Counted from the first letter of the stretch, positions 48,672 through 56,726 are shown. The stretch: DNA of 63,127 bases from Candidatus Avimuribaculum pullicola (GCA_018716295.1 DVKC01000043.1:1-63127); one strand, 5' to 3'. A program made the numbers and translations. Notes: generated by a model not told the origin, from the sequence alone.

Positions 48672-49070
48672 ATGAAGCATATACAAATGATAATAACAAT
48701 AGTGTGCATACTTTATGTAACCGTAAGTTGTACAACGCAAAAGGTTGCATATAGAGAACGGCTTGAAGAAGCAAAAGGATATGCCCTTTATGCTTGTATC
48801 ACACACATGAACAAGTCTGTTGATAGTACATCAGTTATCAACAAAGATTATTCCGGCGAGTATTTTGTTCAATTAAGCAGTTTATCGCTGGAAGAAATTA
48901 TCAGAATTAAGGAATATGTGGATAAAGAATGTATGAATTATTGGAGTGTATCTCAAAATCCGGAAGGTAATATGATAGCATATTCATCATGGAAATTCTA
49001 TAACTCCAAAGGTTTGGATAACTTTATCCGTAAGACATTAAGGAAAAATATCGGTAACAACGAAAGATAG
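48672..49070 (+). CDS. Tai4-like immunity lipoprotein (cassette 1)
   Basis: A 132-residue lipoprotein (lipobox around VTVSC, Cys20). AKGYALYACITH, DYSGEYFVQLSSLSLEE and WKFYNSKGLDNFIRK follow the order seen in Tai4-type proteins, which neutralise type VI secretion peptidoglycan amidases in the periplasm. The call is by eye. The last eight codons (KNIGNNER) are supplied by the recombination-like site at 49044, so the original C-terminus may have ended just before it. Confidence 0.55.
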   Translation: MKHIQMIITIVCILYVTVSCTTQKVAYRERLEEAKGYALYACITHMNKSVDSTSVINKDYSGEYFVQLSSLSLEEIIRIKEYVDKECMNYWSVSQNPEGNMIAYSSWKFYNSKGLDNFIRKTLRKNIGNNER

Positions 49071-49099
49071 CATCTGACGATGCTCCTTTCTAACCATTA
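49044..49099 (+). repeat. Cassette site S1 (attC-like)
   Basis: Left edge AATATCGGTAACAACGAAAG, right edge CTTTCTAACCATTA. Outer arms GAAAG/CTTTC (49062-49066/49086-49090) and inner arms GCATC/GATGC (49070-49074/49079-49083) pair. Confidence 0.65.
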
Positions 49100-49120
49100 G
49101 GTATCATTAAATCTCAAGTC

Positions 49121-50110
49121 ATGATAGAAATTAGAGAACAAGATATTACTGAATTAAGAAGCCTTATACCGGAGACAGAACTTTGTTTCCCATGTAAGCA
49201 AGGTTATCAGAAAATCCAATTGGAAGCTATCAATGAATTACTTTCAACAAAGGATTTTAGGATTGTTCTGTATTGTGATTTTAGCGACTTCTGCAAAAAT
49301 GAGAAGTTGATTTATAATCTTGATATTATTACTTACTTGCCTAATATAAAACAACTTCTTGTGGTAAACTATGAACAACCTTATCAGGTAATAAAATCTT
49401 TGGATTTTTTGGCAAATACAAAATTGCTAACTCACTTTAGTATTTTGGGATATTTTGCTAAAACCATATCATTAGAGGCTGTCAGCAATTTACCTAATTT
49501 ACGTTTTCTCAGACTTGGGGATAGCGTTGGATTGAATAAGAGACAAACAGATATAATCAATACATTACCCAAATTAGAAGTGCTGTCTGTCAAAGAACTG
49601 GACGCTTCATTATTGAAGTACAATGCTAATATTAGAATGTTAGAGATACATTCTAAACTAATCAATGGAAAGGTATTACCCGATAAATTTCCTAACATAG
49701 AATACCTTTATCTGAAAAGGCAGAATAAATGCTCTGACTTCTCATATATTTCTCGTTTTATTTATTTGAAAGCATTGATATTACATTGGATATATGACAT
49801 ACAAGCACTTCCTAATCTGACTATATTAAAAGACTTAGAAGCATTAGATTTGTATGGTTGTCCTAATTTACAATATGGTATTGAACAAATCTTTGAATTG
49901 AATAATTTAGTTTGTTTCCGTGCAACGGAATTGCAGAGACTAACAACTGAGAGTTTTGAAAGGCTCCTTCAATTACCTAAGATACAATCAGTCCATATCC
50001 ATTTCAGAAAGAATAATGTCGAAAATGAAAAAATGGATAGAATGCTACAAAAATGTAATTTGAACAAAGGTTTTAATTACAGATACCTAACAAGAAAAGA
50101 TAACCCCTAA
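49121..50110 (+). CDS. Leucine-rich-repeat-like protein (cassette 2)
   Basis: A 329-residue protein made of irregular leucine-rich repeats (LPNIKQLLVV, LPNLRFLRLGDS, LPKLEVLSVKEL, FPNIEYLYLKRQ, LKDLEALDLYGCPNL). No signal peptide or membrane helix is seen, so it is likely cytoplasmic. LRR proteins of this sort occur among bacterial immunity proteins, but no specific toxin partner can be named. Its final residues (TRKDNP) run into site S2. It is AT-rich relative to the nuo-atp region. Confidence 0.6.
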   Translation: MIEIREQDITELRSLIPETELCFPCKQGYQKIQLEAINELLSTKDFRIVLYCDFSDFCKNEKLIYNLDIITYLPNIKQLLVVNYEQPYQVIKSLDFLANTKLLTHFSILGYFAKTISLEAVSNLPNLRFLRLGDSVGLNKRQTDIINTLPKLEVLSVKELDASLLKYNANIRMLEIHSKLINGKVLPDKFPNIEYLYLKRQNKCSDFSYISRFIYLKALILHWIYDIQALPNLTILKDLEALDLYGCPNLQYGIEQIFELNNLVCFRATELQRLTTESFERLLQLPKIQSVHIHFRKNNVENEKMDRMLQKCNLNKGFNYRYLTRKDNP

Positions 50111-50134
50111 ACGGAGTTCCTTTTCAAACCATTA
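50077..50134 (+). repeat. Cassette site S2 (attC-like)
   Basis: Left edge ACCTAACAAG, right edge CAAACCATTA. Outer arms GAAAAG/CTTTTC (50094-50099/50120-50125) pair, and inner arms AACCCC/GGAGTT pair with one mismatch. Confidence 0.65.
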
Positions 50135-50163
50135 CCGATAATAACAAATAAATTAATTTCATT

Positions 50164-50658
50164 ATGGGACTATTTTTAAGAATTACATATCAATCGCAAG
50201 GAGGTAGAACACCTGAAACAGCATTTAAAAATCAAAAAATTTTAGACTATATTATAGATGGCCTAAACGATTTTGATTGGCAAGAATCAAATTCGACCAA
50301 ACTAACGACTCTTGATCCCCAATATAGTCATATTGCAATCGACGCAATTCTTAGATTTTTCCTTTCAGAAAATATAGAAGGTGGCAACTTAAAATCATTT
50401 TACAGATACCTTAAAAAAGATGATAAACTTATAATAGACCAAATGCTTACAATAGATAAATACGAGGATTTATCTGAAGATGAGACGAGAAAAGCACTTT
50501 GTAATGATATATTCCTATATTTCAAAGAGGTTATCTTAAAATATAAAGACCGCTTTCTTGATTTTAATGCCGTTGCTTTTATCCCATTGCTTGAAGAAAG
50601 GTTTGGGGACATAAAAAATGGTAAGCTCGTAAGTACAAGAAAATATGAACAATGGTAA
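50164..50658 (+). CDS. Unknown protein (cassette 3)
   Basis: A 164-residue soluble protein, helix-rich with charged residues, without signal peptide or membrane helix. I recognise no family. It opens with MGLFLRITYQSQGGRTPETA and carries an acidic stretch (LSEDETRK). Its place in the array suggests an immunity or defence role. Unlike the neighbouring cassettes it has a long (~75-bp) spacer between its stop and the next site. Confidence 0.6.
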   Translation: MGLFLRITYQSQGGRTPETAFKNQKILDYIIDGLNDFDWQESNSTKLTTLDPQYSHIAIDAILRFFLSENIEGGNLKSFYRYLKKDDKLIIDQMLTIDKYEDLSEDETRKALCNDIFLYFKEVILKYKDRFLDFNAVAFIPLLEERFGDIKNGKLVSTRKYEQW

Positions 50659-50734
50659 CTATAGGCTATCAGAGAGTGCGGGTAAATTGCTTTCTCTCAT
50701 TTCTTCATCGAAATTTTATAATATCAAAATAAGT

Positions 50735-50791
50735 AAAAAATATCGGTAACGAAGCGTGATAACGCTTACAGCGTTCCCCGCTTAGCCATTA
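50735..50791 (+). repeat. Cassette site S3 (attC-like)
   Basis: Left edge AATATCGGTAACGAAGCG, right edge CGCTTAGCCATTA. Outer arms AAGCG/CGCTT (50752-50756/50779-50783) and inner arms AACGCT/AGCGTT (50761-50766/50770-50775) pair. Confidence 0.7.
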
Positions 50792-50814
50792 GTCATAACT
50801 TAAATACGCAAGAT

Positions 50815-51552
50815 ATGAAAGATTATTTCAAATTACTGCAAATTGACACTTCTGTTTTAACAACAGATGAAATACGAATAGTCAATGACTGGTATAACAA
50901 TAATAAAACAGAAGATTGTAGTATCTCTTTGCGCTCTCTTAATACACAGGAGGCATACCATGCTTTTTCCAAGGAGAATAAAGAATTGCTAAGTGATTTT
51001 TGTATCCTGTGGGAAGATGAAGAAAGCAATTATGCAGGCATTTGTATAAACGGAATAATGAGAGGAAAAATCGTCTTCATCTCCCATGATAACCAGCATC
51101 CTATTCCCGTTTTTAGAAATATTGATAGCTTCTTGAAAGCGGTAAAAAACAATAGAATTACGGACTTATATCCGCCACAAGTAGAGTACCTTTCTGCTAC
51201 CAATAATCCTTTTGATTATCCGTCCATAAACCGCACTTCCTTAGAGTTGGAACAAGATAGTTCGGTTGCTGATATGCTGTGGAATAAAGCTGCAATGGAA
51301 AAAGACGATGCAATGATAGACACAATATTATCCTTTATACAAATAGCCACTCTGCAACAGATACCAAAACTCAAGCAATATATCTTTGACGATACGCTTA
51401 TGGGTGATATATTGGGCATTTATAAATTTTATGGCTATAAAGAAGATCCAAACGTATTATTGCAAATCGGCAAAGAGAATAAACATTTCCGTAAAATTTT
51501 AAAAGAATTAGGTGCTACACCTCAAAAAATTCTATGGATAGAAAAATGGTAA
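50815..51552 (+). CDS. SUKH (SMI1/KNR4)-like immunity protein (cassette 4)
   Basis: A 245-residue soluble protein. GICINGIMRGKIVFISHDNQ, with HPIPVFRNIDSFL following (about residues 77-110), matches the SUKH-domain core, which binds diverse nuclease or deaminase toxins in polymorphic toxin systems. The C-terminal half carries helical repeats (ATLQQIPKLKQYIFDD). No signal peptide is present, consistent with neutralising a cytoplasmic toxin. The specific partner is unknown. Confidence 0.6.
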   Translation: MKDYFKLLQIDTSVLTTDEIRIVNDWYNNNKTEDCSISLRSLNTQEAYHAFSKENKELLSDFCILWEDEESNYAGICINGIMRGKIVFISHDNQHPIPVFRNIDSFLKAVKNNRITDLYPPQVEYLSATNNPFDYPSINRTSLELEQDSSVADMLWNKAAMEKDDAMIDTILSFIQIATLQQIPKLKQYIFDDTLMGDILGIYKFYGYKEDPNVLLQIGKENKHFRKILKELGATPQKILWIEKW

Positions 51553-51556
51553 TTTG

Positions 51557-51614
51557 AAATATATGACTAACAAACCGGGATAATGGACTAACGTCGTTCC
51601 TCACCAAACCATTA
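51557..51614 (+). repeat. Cassette site S4 (attC-like)
   Basis: Left edge ATGACTAACAAACC, right edge CCAAACCATTA. The inner hairpin is GGAC/GTC; the outer pairing is weaker than in S1-S3. Confidence 0.55.
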
Positions 51615-51623
51615 TAAACAGTA

Positions 51624-52055
51624 ATGCAAAATATGAAACAGAAAATACACCATATCAGTATCTTTCTATTCTTTTGGTTTTGCGGAGTAGCCTATTCACA
51701 AAATCACAAAGCGGATATTTTGCAGCAAGACATTTCTGGCTTGTTTGACAATTCAAGCATGATTGGCATATTAGGAGAAGATTGCAGCCGAATTGATATT
51801 CATTTTACCGAAGTTCTGAAAATAGATGATAGAGAATATGAGATAAAAGGTGTCAGTCGTACCCGATTGTCTTTAATTTGTCCGTTTGAAGGAAATATTT
51901 TCATAGATACTAACAATATGCTTTGTGACAGGTCTGTATATTTTATTACAAATAATTATGTTGTTATATTTCTTCTTAGGCGATTTCTCAGCAGAAGAAT
52001 TATGGTAAAAATATCACTAACAACGCAGGACAACGGCAAGCCGTTCCCCGCTTAG
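51624..52055 (+). CDS. Exported small protein, probably frameshifted (cassette 5)
   Basis: A signal peptide (MKQKIHHISIFLFFWFCGVA, then YSQ) opens a 143-residue frame. The open frame ends within site S5, with an unlikely basic tail (FLLRRFLSRRIM). In the +1 frame, from about 51965, the sequence encodes FLGDFSAEELW and stops at 52006-52008, just before S5. A one-base indel near 51965 is therefore likely. A periplasmic immunity role is plausible but no family is recognised. Confidence 0.5.
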   Translation: MQNMKQKIHHISIFLFFWFCGVAYSQNHKADILQQDISGLFDNSSMIGILGEDCSRIDIHFTEVLKIDDREYEIKGVSRTRLSLICPFEGNIFIDTNNMLCDRSVYFITNNYVVIFLLRRFLSRRIMVKISLTTQDNGKPFPA

Positions 52056-52061
52056 CCATTA
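52007..52061 (+). repeat. Cassette site S5 (attC-like)
   Basis: Left edge AATATCACTAACAACGC, right edge GTTCCCCGCTTAGCCATTA, which is identical to S3 over 19 nt. Inner arms AACGGC/GCCGTT (52032-52037/52040-52045) pair perfectly around a two-base loop. Confidence 0.7.
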
Positions 52062-52084
52062 ATAACAAATAAATAATCAGAATT

Positions 52085-52711
52085 ATGAACTACAAAACTA
52101 TGCTCGCAAAAGTTCTTAGTGAAAAAGAACTTACAGAAATGGACATAAAGGCTATTAAAGACGATGAAAGCCTGTTCAATAAATTGGTAGATAAAAATTT
52201 TCTCCTAATAGTAGATTGGAGTGGAGAAGATAGGCAAGGAATGCTGTATAAGTTCTTCAACAACCGACTGCAATCCATGTTGGGGGTACAATTAGGCGTT
52301 CCCGAAGATGAAATCTATCAAAAATATAATCAAGAAATAGAAGAACCCCAACGTGGTGATTTCATCCCCTTTGCATTATCCTATTTTGATAAGCAATTGG
52401 AAAAACTTGGTGCAAGAGTTGTATTGCTTGACTTAGGAAATGACACTTATAACATATTGGTGTCTTATAAAAAAGATGCTAAGAAACTAAAGTCTATAAA
52501 ATCTGATTTTTGGGAACTATCCACTTTAGAGCAAAAGAAAGGTAGAGTGGTTATTTACATAATATGCCCTAATTGTAAAGATACTGCATATTATGACATG
52601 TCGATTGAAGAAGAAAGCCATCAGGCAAATGTAAAATGCGAGAAATGTGGGACACTATTTTGGGATGAAAATGCAAATGAAGTCGTAAAAATGGAAAAGA
52701 CTTATTATTAA
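52085..52711 (+). CDS. Soluble protein with C-terminal zinc ribbon (cassette 6)
   Basis: A 208-residue protein. The N-terminal part (LLIVDWSGEDRQGMLYKFFN) resembles DUF6630-type immunity-like domains. The last ~50 residues hold CPNCKD and CEKCG, a zinc ribbon. No signal peptide is seen. It is the last cassette with a clear site upstream. A possible degenerate site lies just after it. The family assignment is tentative. Confidence 0.5.
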   Translation: MNYKTMLAKVLSEKELTEMDIKAIKDDESLFNKLVDKNFLLIVDWSGEDRQGMLYKFFNNRLQSMLGVQLGVPEDEIYQKYNQEIEEPQRGDFIPFALSYFDKQLEKLGARVVLLDLGNDTYNILVSYKKDAKKLKSIKSDFWELSTLEQKKGRVVIYIICPNCKDTAYYDMSIEEESHQANVKCEKCGTLFWDENANEVVKMEKTYY

Positions 52712-52714
52712 TTG

Positions 52715-52769
52715 CTGTTGCCAACAATGTCGAGCCAGCAGCTAAACGCCACACTTCGCCAAACTATTA
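52715..52769 (+). repeat. Degenerate cassette site S6
   Basis: Left TTGCCAACAATG and right CCAAACTATTA echo the TAACAA and CCATTA edges, but the hairpin is unclear. It may be the decayed end of the array. Confidence 0.35.
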
Positions 52770-52790
52770 TCAACTTAAAATATACAAATC

Positions 52791-53378
52791 ATGAATAAAG
52801 ATACATTATTTGAGAGCTTTTATGCAAAAGCAGAAAAGGCAATTAAGAAAATAGGGAAACAAGATATCAAGGATATTTATGCTATTTCCTTTTGGAAAGA
52901 CAACCTTGAAGATGATCCACGATGCCCTGTCATTACAATTGGCTACAACACTTTAACTCAAGTGGAAGCAGCAAAAAAGAATGCCAGCAGTCCGATGGAA
53001 GCCAAATGGAACTATGCTTTTTGGCTACAAAATGAAATTGGCACTATTGGCGGCAATGACAAAAATCTCCGTCAATATTTCAAGGAAACCAACCTATTCT
53101 ATACCCAACAAGAGTATTCAAGAGCCGAAAAGAGAGGAGAAGAAAATAAGTTGGACGAACAAGACAACCAAATGCAGTCAGCATTTATGGATATTATCAT
53201 TTCGGTTATTCAAGAACTCCATAAAAGAGGTGTCGTAAAAGAGCATTTAGGTAAAGAAGTCCCTGTCATTGTTCACGAATTGGAATATTACGACTTACCT
53301 ATTGAGTGGACTACAAGAAGTAATCCCGAGCCGTTGATTGCTGAGTTCTTAAAATCCTATAACGATGGATGCCTATAA
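52791..53378 (+). CDS. DUF4303-like immunity protein
   Basis: A 195-residue soluble protein matching the DUF4303 pattern: DIYAISFWKDN and ITIGYNTLTQVEAA in the first third, PVIVHELEYYDLPIEWTTRS near the end. DUF4303 belongs to the SUKH-like immunity group found in polymorphic toxin loci. It opens a run of four similar genes. An 80-bp upstream gap carries the degenerate site S6. Confidence 0.6.
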   Translation: MNKDTLFESFYAKAEKAIKKIGKQDIKDIYAISFWKDNLEDDPRCPVITIGYNTLTQVEAAKKNASSPMEAKWNYAFWLQNEIGTIGGNDKNLRQYFKETNLFYTQQEYSRAEKRGEENKLDEQDNQMQSAFMDIIISVIQELHKRGVVKEHLGKEVPVIVHELEYYDLPIEWTTRSNPEPLIAEFLKSYNDGCL

Positions 53379-53457
53379 AAAGTCAATATCAAGCGAATAA
53401 ACCACCCCAACGACCAGCTATTCACATCACGCTGGCAACAATAAAAATTAAAACAAC

Positions 53458-54210
53458 ATGAAAAGAGCCTTTGTATATAAAGACGGAAAATCCCACAAAT
53501 TTTGGTGGATAGATTATAGCGATTGCAGTTTTGCTGTAAACTACGGCAAATACGGCAGCATAGGAAAATTTGAGTTAAAAGAATTTGACACAGAAGAAGA
53601 TTGTCAGAAAGAAGCCGAGAAATTAATCCGTTCAAAGTTGAAAAAAGGATATGCCGAAGACAAAAACTTCAATTTCCTGAATCGGCTTTATATCGACAGT
53701 GATGAATATGGTCTTAATCCCAAGACATCACACCCGAGGTTTTCCGAACACTTCAGTGATGAGATATATTATTCAGAAGGCGATGAAGAAGCTCCATTCG
53801 GAAGTGATGAAGGGCACGATGCTTTGCTTTCTATTTTTGAAGCTGTTAGGAAAAATCCCAATCTTGACTTCCTCGATTTTCCACGAAAGCTGATAGAACA
53901 AGACTGGGACATGGAGTATATTCCTGTCGATACTCTTGATGCCGACGAAGTGAAAAGAATGGCAGCAGATAAAGAAATGGACATGATTCAAAGTGATATG
54001 GTTACCTATGCCACTGCCTTTGCGCAAATAAAAATAACTGGCTCTATTTCATCTGAATTAAAGGAACGCGGAATTAAAGCTATCAAGAGATTGGCTTTGA
54101 TAGAGGGTATGCCTTGGAGTGAAAATGAAATCCAATGCAAAATGATAGAAGACCTGCAATCCTTTAACTTCACTGTTGAAAATAGTATGTTGCCAACAGA
54201 TTGCGAATAA
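53458..54210 (+). CDS. WGR-domain protein
   Basis: The N-terminal WGR domain is clear (FAVNYGKYGSIGKFELKEFD, about residues 23-42, then KKGYAEDKN). A ~170-residue acidic C-terminal part (DEEAPFGSDEGHDAL) follows. Stand-alone WGR proteins occur in toxin-immunity arrays and near molybdate regulators; their biochemical role is unclear. Spacing of 79 bp to the previous gene and 58 bp to the next fits one transcript. Confidence 0.65.
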   Translation: MKRAFVYKDGKSHKFWWIDYSDCSFAVNYGKYGSIGKFELKEFDTEEDCQKEAEKLIRSKLKKGYAEDKNFNFLNRLYIDSDEYGLNPKTSHPRFSEHFSDEIYYSEGDEEAPFGSDEGHDALLSIFEAVRKNPNLDFLDFPRKLIEQDWDMEYIPVDTLDADEVKRMAADKEMDMIQSDMVTYATAFAQIKITGSISSELKERGIKAIKRLALIEGMPWSENEIQCKMIEDLQSFNFTVENSMLPTDCE

Positions 54211-54268
54211 CAAGCGTTTAAATCGCCCTTGAATAGAAATTACCAACAAATTAAAATCAAAAAGAAAT

Positions 54269-55018
54269 ATGACAGGCTTAGAAAACAACTGGATTGAAAA
54301 ATGGAAATCGGTGAAAGAAAAAACCGCTTGCCCCGTTGACCTCAACACCTATTTTGAACAAGAAGAAATTGCAGGCAAATCGTTAACTACGATTAATATC
54401 GGCCCTTGCGATTTGCCAAGCGGAAACATTTTGGTAAGAGATCCATTGGTATTTCTCACCAACCGAAACGAACGTCCATATTTCCAGAAAGCACCAGCTG
54501 GCAGATATGAAACAGAACTTTGCATAATCAAGTCGGATGGCAAGGATTGCGACCGTTATGCAGCAGTGCGCTTGCGCTTCAACGACAAACGGGCAGTCAG
54601 CTTCTATGAAGCACTAATCGGGAATGAAAACCTTGAAACACTGGAAAATGCAGGTGATTACTTCGGATTTTGTGTAGATGCCGGCTTGGGGTGCATTTGT
54701 GATGAAATGGTACATCGCATTTATTGCGACTGGGACGAACAATGGTGCAAAGATAATCCCGACGACAACACTTATGATGGATATTTCGCTGCTCTGTTTG
54801 ACGAAAACTATCACCGACACCCCGAGTATCAACGTGCAGGTGGCGACTGGCTAAACTGGCAAGTACCAGGAACTGAGTACCATATACCAATCTTCCAGTC
54901 GGGGTTCGGCGATGGCACGTACCCGGTATATTGGGGCATCGACGAAAATGGCGAAATATGCCAGTTGGTAATCCAGTTCATTGATATCCAATTGGAATAC
55001 GGCACCGATGAAAATTAA
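54269..55018 (+). CDS. DUF4241 domain protein
   Basis: A 249-residue protein matching DUF4241: PAGRYETELCI (about 78), RYAAVRLRFNDKRAVSFYEA, FGFCVDAGLGCICDEMV, and FQSGFGDGTYPVYWGID near the C-terminus. DUF4241 is frequent in immunity gene clusters. The gene looks more like the host's base style than cassettes 1-6. The next gene starts 30 bp after its stop. Confidence 0.72.
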   Translation: MTGLENNWIEKWKSVKEKTACPVDLNTYFEQEEIAGKSLTTINIGPCDLPSGNILVRDPLVFLTNRNERPYFQKAPAGRYETELCIIKSDGKDCDRYAAVRLRFNDKRAVSFYEALIGNENLETLENAGDYFGFCVDAGLGCICDEMVHRIYCDWDEQWCKDNPDDNTYDGYFAALFDENYHRHPEYQRAGGDWLNWQVPGTEYHIPIFQSGFGDGTYPVYWGIDENGEICQLVIQFIDIQLEYGTDEN

Positions 55019-55048
55019 CATACATAACAACCATTAAATAGCAAAGAC

Positions 55049-55633
55049 ATGGATTATATCAACAGACTTTTAGACGAGAATTACGATTGGGGTGATGAAC
55101 GCATCGACGAGGATACTTACGATGAACTGTCGGCCGACCTCATCATTGATTATTTGAAAAAACACGACCCCGAAACACGGCAAATGCTGGTGCTAAGTTG
55201 GAACTTCGACAACCCCAAGAAAGTCATCCAATGGATTGTTGACCAGCCCGACACCGACAAAGGAACTATCTTGCTACTTTATTGGCTCATGGCTCCCGAT
55301 TTCAGCAAGCAATATGCCACACGTGAGGATTGCGAAAGTGCCGCCAGCTGGTATCTCGAAGATTATGACATCATTCAATCGATTGAACGAAACTACCTGT
55401 CGGGCTTTTACAAAGACCAACGCTATGCTTTCGACCCTCGCCATGATGTGTACCAAAATGGGCACGACTGGACAGCCGACTTGACAACCGAAAATTTCAA
55501 AGTGCCTATCCCTCAAGAAATGTTCACCGCTCTGAATGGTATCACATTAGATGCTCCTGCATCTTGGGACGAAGGCATTCCCGAAGACTTGCAACCTGCA
55601 ATGAATCGCTTATGCGATTTAGTCGATGAATAG
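55049..55633 (+). CDS. DUF4274-like protein
   Basis: A 194-residue acidic protein. LVLSWNFDNPKKVIQWIVDQ, then PDTDKGTILLLYWLM (about 46-80), matches DUF4274, a small family in immunity-type loci. It is the last of the four-gene block. A strong hairpin at 55761 follows after 127 bp. Confidence 0.65.
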   Translation: MDYINRLLDENYDWGDERIDEDTYDELSADLIIDYLKKHDPETRQMLVLSWNFDNPKKVIQWIVDQPDTDKGTILLLYWLMAPDFSKQYATREDCESAASWYLEDYDIIQSIERNYLSGFYKDQRYAFDPRHDVYQNGHDWTADLTTENFKVPIPQEMFTALNGITLDAPASWDEGIPEDLQPAMNRLCDLVDE

Positions 55634-55760
55634 CACCCGCGCAATCTTCGCTATTCGTTACTATCACCCTGAACCACCGCAAATGCTACAATGCAAAACG
55701 TAGGGACACACGGCTTCGGAGATTACACACACGGGTAGTATTTAGTAGAATATTGAAAAA

Positions 55761-55796
55761 CAAATAAGGCTGCCATTTTCATGACAGCCTTATTTG
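55761..55796. terminator. Long hairpin, bidirectional terminator
   Basis: CAAATAAGGCTGCCAT pairs with ATGACAGCCTTATTTG (15 of 16). An A run before it gives a T run on the minus strand, ending the higA-side transcript; it may also end the DUF4274 transcript. The 55634-55905 gap holds nothing else except the direct repeat at 55803. Confidence 0.75.
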
Positions 55797-55802
55797 CTGG
55801 TC

Positions 55803-55816
55803 TGCGGAAAGACAGG
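55803..55816 (+). repeat. Direct repeat of the tRNA-Ser 3' end (left copy)
   Basis: TGCGGAAAGACAGG is identical to 57053-57066, which covers the 3' end of tRNA-Ser. It may be an attachment-site remnant. Confidence 0.5.
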
Positions 55817-55905
55817 ACTTGGTTGCTGGGATTAACGGGGTTAAGTGGGGCAAATTGGGAAATCGTGGTAAAGCGTTTTTAGTCCCTGTTTCCACCATTC
55901 GGGGA

Positions 55906-55995
55906 CTACGTGCGTTTCTTGTCTGCGCGGTTGGAATAAATTACGCCGACAATGGCTATCACGGAAACAAGCCCGAACATCACCAGTGCTCCCAT
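55906..55995 (-). CDS. 29-residue membrane protein
   Basis: A small ORF with an excellent ribosome-binding site (GGAAGGAGAG, 6 bp before ATG). The product, MGALVMFGLVSVIAIVGVIY with tail SNRADKKRT, is a single membrane helix with a basic cytoplasmic end. It lies 58 bp after higA on the same strand. It could be a regulatory or toxin-like peptide. The strong RBS argues for translation. Confidence 0.5.
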   Translation of the reverse strand: MGALVMFGLVSVIAIVGVIYSNRADKKRT

Positions 55996-56053
55996 TTTTA
56001 CTCTCCTTCCTTTTTGTCTTTGACAAGTTCCAAACGCTGGCGGCGTTCAAGCG

Positions 56054-56389
56054 TCAAAGCACCGCGACCGCCTTGCGGATGTTTTCAAGCACGGTGGCAA
56101 GTTTGTTGTTGCGCCGCGCCGTCTGCAAGTTGTAATCGGTCTGCAAGCCTATCCAAATGTTTGCGGATATGCCCGTTGCCGCCTCGATTTTCAATGCCGT
56201 ATCGGTAGTTATCGGGCGTTTGCCGTTGATTATCTCGTTAAATGCCGTGTAAGGCATGCCAATCAGCCCCGCAAACTTCCTTTGCGACATTCCGCGTGCG
56301 TCTAATTCGTCTTTAAGCATTTCGCCGGGGTGTATGGGCTCTGACGGTTGCAACTCGTCTGGCCTGTAAATCCTCTTTGCTGTTTCCAT
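56054..56389 (-). CDS. higA: HigA-type antitoxin
   Basis: A 111-residue HigA-family helix-turn-helix antitoxin: HPGEMLKDELDARGMSQRKF, then AGLIGMPYTAFNEIINGKRPI (about residues 20-60) and the typical C-terminus IRKAVAVL. It would neutralise HigB and repress the operon. The toxin gene lies upstream in the usual higB-higA order but carries a frameshift, so the antitoxin may be orphaned. Confidence 0.88.
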   Translation of the reverse strand: METAKRIYRPDELQPSEPIHPGEMLKDELDARGMSQRKFAGLIGMPYTAFNEIINGKRPITTDTALKIEAATGISANIWIGLQTDYNLQTARRNNKLATVLENIRKAVAVL

Positions 56390-56397
56390 ACCCGAAA

Positions 56398-56714
56398 TTA
56401 TTTGTAATGGTTGCTAATATCCAACAGACGGCATACTGTTACTATTTGTTCGCCCAATACTTCCCTTACGGTAAATTCAAGTCGGTACTGAAGGTTTATG
56501 CGCACGGACGAAGTGCCATTTTTGTCGCCCTGCAAAACCTCGTAATTCAGGGAGTGTATAGGTAAAGTTGCTCCACGTTGTTTGCGCGTTTGAGATACAT
56601 CACACACTTCTTATAGCCCTTTATTATTTCGGGCTGGTAGCGGTGTTTCTTGTCGCTTGTGCGCCCTTGCTCGAACAATTCACGCAGATAGTCTTTATCA
56701 AACTCTATTAACAT
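56398..56714 (-). pseudogene. higB: Frameshifted HigB-type toxin
   Basis: The first part reads MLIEFDKDYLRELFEQGRTS, then YLKRANNVEQLYLYTP and a stop. In another frame the homologous C-terminal part continues (SLNYEVLQGDKNG, SSVRINLQYRLEF), which is the HigB/RelE-like core. The total length (317 nt) is not a multiple of three, so one base is missing or two are extra near 56550. The toxin is probably inactive. Confidence 0.75.
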
Positions 56715-56726
56715 GATGCCCTGTTG

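Noticed and set aside
48655-53457. CRISPR array
   Set aside because: The repeats flank whole genes, vary in sequence and have no regular short spacers.
55819-56208. 129-codon plus-strand ORF opposite higA
   Set aside because: Antisense to higA and the small membrane peptide; Cys/Ser/Pro-rich tail typical of a shadow frame.
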